Source: Verrucomicrobiota bacterium (GTDB lineage: Bacteria > Verrucomicrobiota > Verrucomicrobiia > Verrucomicrobiales > Verrucomicrobiaceae). Taken from it: a DNA stretch of 10,766 bases. The notes under the pieces were generated by a model. It saw nothing but the letters and a program-made list of their open reading frames with translations. It was not told where the DNA came from and did not search any database. Where the stretch lies: assembly GCA_021413535.1 (NCBI GenBank), contig JAIOQF010000293.1, forward strand, positions 1-10,766, in the 5' to 3' direction. Positions 7,165 to 10,766 of this stretch are shown here, piece after piece. Positions within the stretch are counted from its first letter, which is position 1. The number at the start of each line of letters is the position of its first letter. A program made the position numbers and the translations under genes.

Positions 7165-7817
7165 GCTTCTGGCTGGATCAGTCCGCGGGTTTGGAGTTCG
7201 TTCATCACGCGCGAAACTACTTCATCGAGCGAGAGATGGGAGCTGTCGATCACCACGGCGTCGGCCGCGGCGATGAGCGGCGCGGTTTTGCGGGTGCTGT
7301 CGATGCGGTCGCGTTCGCCCACGGTATCGGTTTGCCCCTGGAGACCTCGTCTGCGGGCGCGGACTTCTTCTGTGGCGTCGATGTAGAACTTGGCCATGGC
7401 ATCGGGGAAAACCACGGTGCCGATGTCGCGCCCCTCCATGACGACGGGCTGGGCGCGGCCGATTTCGCGCTGCAGGGCGACAAGTCGGTCACGAACCGCG
7501 GGCACGCGAGCGATGAATGAGACGGCACGGTTCACTTCGCCGTTGTTAAGTTCATCTTCGATGTCGTGTCCATCCAGTTGGACAATGCATTGTCCGCTCG
7601 AGATCGGACAGGTGATATTCCAGGATTCCACAGCCCGGGCCACTTGATTTTCGTCCTGGGGATTTAAGTGATCACGCAATGCGGCCCAAGTGGCGGCGCG
7701 ATACATGTTTCCGGTGTTGACGAAGAGCCAGCCGAGTCGTTGCGCGACGGCCCGGGCGACACTGCTTTTTCCGGAAGCGGCGGGGCCGTCCATGGCGATG
7801 ACAAGCGGCGCGGGCAT
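7161..7817 (-). CDS. cmk: (d)CMP kinase
   Basis: This encodes 218 residues. It phosphorylates CMP and dCMP with ATP for pyrimidine nucleotide and phospholipid precursor supply, in the cytoplasm. The P-loop is GPAASGKSS (11-19). The CMP-site segment reads NTGNMYRA (34-41), where DTGAMYRA is common, so both Asp34 and Ala37 are replaced by Asn. EGRDIGTVVFPDA (128-140) and RDRIDSTRKTAPL (169-181) carry the Arg and Asp residues expected near CMP (Arg130, Asp131, Arg169, Arg176). The segment between the RRR at 155-157 and the RD at 169-170 is only 11 residues, against about 22 in the E. coli enzyme, so the lid region is shortened. The ATG lies 3 bases after the aroA stop, and the 3' end overlaps plsC by 4 bases. 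The upstream sequence has only a weak GGA and no real Shine-Dalgarno sequence. Confidence 0.95.
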   Translation of the reverse strand: MPAPLVIAMDGPAASGKSSVARAVAQRLGWLFVNTGNMYRAATWAALRDHLNPQDENQVARAVESWNITCPISSGQCIVQLDGHDIEDELNNGEVNRAVSFIARVPAVRDRLVALQREIGRAQPVVMEGRDIGTVVFPDAMAKFYIDATEEVRARRRGLQGQTDTVGERDRIDSTRKTAPLIAAADAVVIDSSHLSLDEVVSRVMNELQTRGLIQPEA

Positions 7818-7820
7818 AAT

Positions 7821-9203
7821 TTATTCCGTGGGGTGGAGGCGTTCGGCAACTTTGCGCGAAATGCGAGAGATGACATCAACCGGCACGTCCGGTGTGCTGG
7901 ATTCGTTGAGGAACAGTGCGAGGTCGCGTTCAAATCCGGGATAGGATGTGGCGATGCAGTCGGTGTTGTGAATGATGGTGACGCCATTGGCAAACATTCC
8001 GGCGATGGCGAAGGCCATGGCGATCCGGTGATCGCCGTAGCTGTCCATTTCCGCGGCTTGGAGCGGCCCGCCGCCGGTGATTTCCATGCCATCTTCGAAT
8101 TCATCCACGGGAACGCCCATGAGCCGGAGGTTGTGGGCGACGGCGGCGATGCGATCCGTTTCTTTCACGCGCAGTTCCCGGGCATCGCGAATGATGGTCT
8201 GGCCGCGGGCGAGCGCTGCGGCGACGGCGAGGATGGGAAGTTCATCAATGACGTTGGGGATTTCCATCCCGCCGATGACGGTGGCATTGAGGTCACAGCC
8301 TTTGACGACAATGTTTCCTGCGGGTTCGCCATCGTGCTGCTGGACGAAGTCTTGAATTTGGGCGCCCATGCGCAGGAGAACGTTGATGACTCCAGTGCGC
8401 GTGGGATTCAGCCCGACGTTACGGATGGTGATTTGTGCACCGGGAACAGCGGCGGCGGCGACCATCCAGAAAGCGGCGCTGGATATGTCGCCGGGCACGA
8501 CGAGATCACGCGGTTCTGGTTTCTGTCCCCCATAGATGGTGACGCTGAGTCCATCGCGCAGGGTCTTGACGCCGAAGTGCGTGAGCAGGCGTTCGGTGTG
8601 ATCTCGTGTCAGCGCTGGTTCAATGACAGTTGTTTTTCCACGAGCCTGCAGTCCAGCAAGGAGCACTGCGCTTTTCACCTGAGCACTGGCAACGGGAAGG
8701 GGATAAGTGATCGGCTGGAGTTCGCTGCCGTGTATGCTGAGCGGTGCACAAATTTTTTCTCCATGGCCTTCGATGTGCGCTCCCATCATGGTGAGCGGAT
8801 CAGCCACGCGTTTCATGGGCCGCTTCGAAAGGGAATCGTCGCCGAACAGCCGGCACTCGAAGGGTTGGGCGGCGAGGATACCGGAGAGCAGGCGGATCGT
8901 CGTTCCGGAATTTCCGCAGTCGATGGGCGCGGCAGGTTCACGCAACTTCATGCCGTGTCCGGTGACGCAAAGTTTCAATCCTTTGCCGTCGGCGGCGGAC
9001 TCGAGAACTTCGACATCTGCACCAAGAGCGATCATGGCTTTCATGGAGGCGAGGCAGTCTTCACTGGGAAGAAAATTATCTATACGAGTCACTCCCTCGC
9101 ACAAGCCGGCGAACATGACGGAGCGGTGGCTGATGCTCTTGTCGCCCGGCACGGAGATTTCCACGGGGATGTGTTTGAGTGGTCTGGAGTGAAGAGTCGA
9201 CAT
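7821..9203 (-). CDS. aroA: 3-phosphoshikimate 1-carboxyvinyltransferase (EPSP synthase), class II-type motifs
   Basis: This encodes 460 residues. It joins phosphoenolpyruvate to shikimate-3-phosphate in the sixth step of the shikimate pathway. Motifs seen: PGDKSISHR (19-27), GNSGTT (97-102), RPMKR (128-132), SAQVK (173-177), RDHTE (200-204), NPTR (266-269), the catalytic Asp of IDELP (Asp320), KETDR (Glu348) and YGDHRIAM (389-396). The four short motifs used to define class II enzymes (GDKx, SAQxK, RxHxE, NxTR) are all present, so this is nearer the CP4/Gram-positive branch than E. coli AroA. The residue aligned with E. coli Gly96 and CP4 Ala100 is Gly100. The last ~28 residues, after FERDLALFLN, form a charged tail beyond the usual end of the family. 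The gene follows tyrA by 18 bases and precedes cmk by 3, and is probably co-transcribed with both. Confidence 0.96.
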   Translation of the reverse strand: MSTLHSRPLKHIPVEISVPGDKSISHRSVMFAGLCEGVTRIDNFLPSEDCLASMKAMIALGADVEVLESAADGKGLKLCVTGHGMKLREPAAPIDCGNSGTTIRLLSGILAAQPFECRLFGDDSLSKRPMKRVADPLTMMGAHIEGHGEKICAPLSIHGSELQPITYPLPVASAQVKSAVLLAGLQARGKTTVIEPALTRDHTERLLTHFGVKTLRDGLSVTIYGGQKPEPRDLVVPGDISSAAFWMVAAAAVPGAQITIRNVGLNPTRTGVINVLLRMGAQIQDFVQQHDGEPAGNIVVKGCDLNATVIGGMEIPNVIDELPILAVAAALARGQTIIRDARELRVKETDRIAAVAHNLRLMGVPVDEFEDGMEITGGGPLQAAEMDSYGDHRIAMAFAIAGMFANGVTIIHNTDCIATSYPGFERDLALFLNESSTPDVPVDVISRISRKVAERLHPTE

Positions 9204-9221
9204 GAATGACGGGATCGGAAT

Positions 9222-10091
9222 TTATACTGGGCCAGCAACGTTGCGCAGTGAACGGGCTTCTTGCAGGAGTCGAAGCAGGGCGCTGTCATCTTCGCTGCTG
9301 ATGATGGCGAGCAGGTCGCCGGTGATATCATGAGCATCTTTCAGAGCTGAGATAATCTCGGCGCGGTTCTGCGAGATGATACCGGTCCACAATTCAGGAT
9401 CGCCGGAGGCGATGCGAGTAACATCGCGGAAACCATTTCCGGCGCAGTCGGCGGCGGACTTGTCCCGGCGCAGCGCGGCGAGGGTGACGGCGATGGCAGC
9501 GAGGTGCGGCAGATGACTGATGCGGGCGATTTTGCGATCGTGCTCTTCGGGCTGCATTTCCAGAATGCGACAGCCGAGCAGGCTCCAGAATTTTCGGGTT
9601 ATAGCAAGCGCCTTGTCCGAGGTGAAAAGTGTGGGCGTGAGGATGCAGACGGAGCCATCGAAAAGTTTGGCGCGAGATGCGCTGATCCCACTGCGCTCGG
9701 AGCCGGCCATGGGATGGCTGCCGATGAATGAGGCGCTAGTTTTTGAGAAAATACCTTCGAGCGCGGTTACGACGGGCGATTTGACGCTCCCGGCGTCAGT
9801 GATGATGCATCCTGGTTCGAGTGGCATCGTGGCCAACTGTTTGGCGATCGCGGGCATCGAGGCTACTGGAGTGCAGAGCACGATGAGTCCGGCACCAGCG
9901 ACGACAGTTTTCAAATCGGTGGAGGCGGCGATCGCTGGATCAATTTTTTGCAGTTCGCTCACAGCTTCCGAACGGCGGACCCAGGCGCGGATGCTGGCAG
10001 CAGGGTGGCGCTGGCGCAATCCAAGCAGCAGTGAACCACCAATCAGACCGGGGCCGATGACAGCGATGTTCTCTGGCAATGCTTGATCCAT
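9222..10091 (-). CDS. tyrA: Prephenate dehydrogenase (TyrA), no ACT domain
   Basis: This encodes 289 residues from the ATG at 10089-10091. It oxidatively decarboxylates prephenate to 4-hydroxyphenylpyruvate, or possibly arogenate to tyrosine, with NAD(P)+. The N-terminal Rossmann fold is shown by IAVIGPGLIGGS (9-20). Family motifs follow: ITDAGSVKSP (97-106), the signature GSHPMAGSERSG (124-135) and the HDRKIARISHLPHL segment with the expected His residues. The frame runs upstream to 10238, but I place the start at 10091. That start puts the Rossmann strand near the N-terminus, whereas the longer version adds 49 unrelated residues, crosses a terminator hairpin and overlaps the next gene. No ACT or chorismate mutase domain is fused, so there is no sign of built-in tyrosine feedback. 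It heads the tight tyrA-aroA-cmk-plsC group. Confidence 0.94.
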   Translation of the reverse strand: MDQALPENIAVIGPGLIGGSLLLGLRQRHPAASIRAWVRRSEAVSELQKIDPAIAASTDLKTVVAGAGLIVLCTPVASMPAIAKQLATMPLEPGCIITDAGSVKSPVVTALEGIFSKTSASFIGSHPMAGSERSGISASRAKLFDGSVCILTPTLFTSDKALAITRKFWSLLGCRILEMQPEEHDRKIARISHLPHLAAIAVTLAALRRDKSAADCAGNGFRDVTRIASGDPELWTGIISQNRAEIISALKDAHDITGDLLAIISSEDDSALLRLLQEARSLRNVAGPV

Positions 10092-10108
10092 GAGTCGGGT
10101 GAAGATAG

Positions 10109-10138
10109 AAAAGGCGCGTTGGGATGCAACGCGCCTTT
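10109..10138 (-). terminator. Intrinsic terminator after the dnaN-side lipoprotein gene
   Basis: The arms at 10110-10121 and 10127-10138 form a perfect 12-bp stem (core ggcgcgttg / caacgcgcc) with a 5-base loop at 10122-10126. Read on the minus strand, the stem is followed by a T run (TTTTCT) reaching about 10107. It lies 26 bases beyond the stop of the lipoprotein gene and 18 bases before the tyrA ATG, so it should end transcripts coming from dnaN and the lipoprotein gene, or act as a leader hairpin for tyrA. Confidence 0.85.
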
Positions 10139-10164
10139 GCGGTCGAACTGAAACGGTTGTCCGT

Positions 10165-10596
10165 TCAAGGCACGAGGAATATTTTTTCGGTGTAAGGGTC
10201 GCGCACCTTGGTGCCCGGGGCGTAGTCGCGCACATCAATCATGCCGGCTTTGTCGTCGTAGGGGCTCATGACAAAACCCTTTTTGCCGGGCACTGGTTTG
10301 CCGTAAGGATACTGGCTGGTTGGTGGCGGTGGAGTGGGCAGGGTGGTGCTGGTGGTATTGTCAATCTTCGGAGTTGATGAAACCAGCGGCGTCGTGTCAG
10401 TGCTTGCCGGCTGATCGATGGCGCTGGAATTTTCCGAATCTGGCAGTTGCTGGGTGGAGGCGTCCTGCAGATAGCGGTTGGGGCCCAGAGGTCGATCCTG
10501 CGGAATAATGTCGTTCTGGTGAGGGGCCATCATGCCGCAGGCCGTGAGAGCGGCAGCTGATGCTGCAAGGGCAATTCGCACGAGGGAGGTTTTCAT
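10165..10596 (-). CDS. Putative lipoprotein with Ser/Thr/Pro linker and short C-terminal domain
   Basis: This encodes 143 residues. The N-terminus is a lipoprotein signal: Lys/Arg, a hydrophobic Ala-rich stretch and the lipobox LTAC with Cys20. Residues ~44-94 are a low-complexity linker rich in Ser, Thr, Asp and Pro, ending in a run of prolines (TPPPPTS). Residues ~95-143 form a compact, aromatic and Gly/Pro-rich module: YPYGKPVPGKKGFVMSPYDD, then a GMIDVRDYAPGT segment and DPYTEKIFLVP at the very end. The layout suggests a lipid anchor, a flexible spacer and a small folded domain in the periplasm or at the outer membrane. I do not recognise a named family. It follows dnaN by 17 bases and is followed by a strong terminator, so it is probably co-transcribed with dnaN. 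No Shine-Dalgarno sequence is seen before the ATG. Confidence 0.82.
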   Translation of the reverse strand: MKTSLVRIALAASAAALTACGMMAPHQNDIIPQDRPLGPNRYLQDASTQQLPDSENSSAIDQPASTDTTPLVSSTPKIDNTTSTTLPTPPPPTSQYPYGKPVPGKKGFVMSPYDDKAGMIDVRDYAPGTKVRDPYTEKIFLVP

Positions 10597-10613
10597 AAGG
10601 TGTTCTGGGTGGT

Positions 10614-10766
10614 TTACGAATTTACACGCATTGGCATCAACACGTAAAGGAAATTAGCGCCGCTGCGGAGGATGCCGGGACTGATGTCGTCAATGAGATG
10701 CAAATGAACCTCATCGGCTGGCAGATTGCGCAACGGAGCCATGAGGAATTCAGGATTGAAGGCGAT
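10614..10766 (-). CDS. dnaN: DNA polymerase III beta subunit (sliding clamp), C-terminal 50 residues
   Basis: The frame runs from the window edge to the TAA at 10614-10616, giving 50 residues of the C-terminus. It begins IAFNPEFLMAPLRNL, continues with DEVHLHLIDD, ISPGILR and FLYVLMPMRV, and ends in Asn-Ser. This matches the last part of clamp domain III: the N-P-x-(F/Y)-L motif, the S/P-G turn and the C-terminal MPMR motif that lines the peptide-binding cleft for polymerase and other clamp partners. Beta clamp makes the ring that holds DNA polymerase III on DNA. The 5' part lies outside the window. It was found by translating the edge by eye; the match is strong despite the short length. Confidence 0.92.
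   Translation of the reverse strand: MAFNPEFLMAPLRNLPADEVHLHLIDDISPGILRSGANFLYVLMPMRVNS

Noticed and set aside
7668..9209. A 513-codon plus-strand open frame opposite aroA
   Set aside because: It lies wholly antisense to a well-conserved aroA, its translation is low-complexity (Gly/Asp/His-rich) with no motif, and long antisense frames are expected from GC-rich codon use.
10092..10238. N-terminal extension of TyrA by 49 codons
   Set aside because: It crosses a perfect terminator hairpin and overlaps the upstream lipoprotein gene, while the Rossmann fold already starts just after the ATG at 10091.

Overview
The window looks like chromosomal DNA from a GC-rich Gram-negative bacterium of the PVC group, most likely a Verrucomicrobiota member. 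Three things point there: a large secreted PDZ plus HEAT-repeat protein of a type I associate with Verrucomicrobia and Planctomycetes, two small lineage-type lipoproteins, and the lack of Shine-Dalgarno sequences before any of the eight complete genes. The phylum call is inference from memory of these families, not from a search. I see no tRNA, rRNA, CRISPR array, insertion sequence or phage gene.

Left part, plus strand (1-4695): the C-terminal part of an unrecognised single-span membrane protein overlaps by 4 bases (ATGA) the start of a 1299-residue exported protein. The exported protein has a signal peptide, a PDZ-like domain, a His/Gly/Trp-rich central domain of possible alpha/alpha-toroid type, and a long HEAT-like repeat tail. 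The two are probably translationally coupled and form the least understood unit in the window.

Middle (4702-6517): a minus-strand ion-transporter-superfamily membrane protein (probable Na+/H+ antiporter or citrate-transporter relative) converges tail to tail with the large gene, with 6 bases between the stops. A 292-base divergent intergenic region separates it from a 69-residue, highly charged putative lipoprotein on the plus strand. That region holds a possible promoter and a short inverted repeat.

Right part, all minus strand (10766 down to 6553): the 3' end of dnaN (beta sliding clamp), a 143-residue putative lipoprotein, a strong intrinsic terminator, then tyrA, aroA, cmk and plsC packed tightly (18-base gap, 3-base gap, 4-base overlap). 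This joins the end of aromatic amino-acid synthesis (prephenate dehydrogenase, EPSP synthase) with CMP kinase and a lysophosphatidate acyltransferase. The aroA-cmk order, and plsC after cmk, are familiar from other bacteria. The dnaN-lipoprotein part lies upstream of the terminator and may be a separate transcription unit.

Most of the window is housekeeping DNA. The best leads are the coupled membrane protein/PDZ-HEAT pair, the terminator hairpin only 18 bases before the tyrA start, the uniform absence of Shine-Dalgarno sequences, the shortened lid region of the CMP kinase, and the class II-type motif set in the EPSP synthase.
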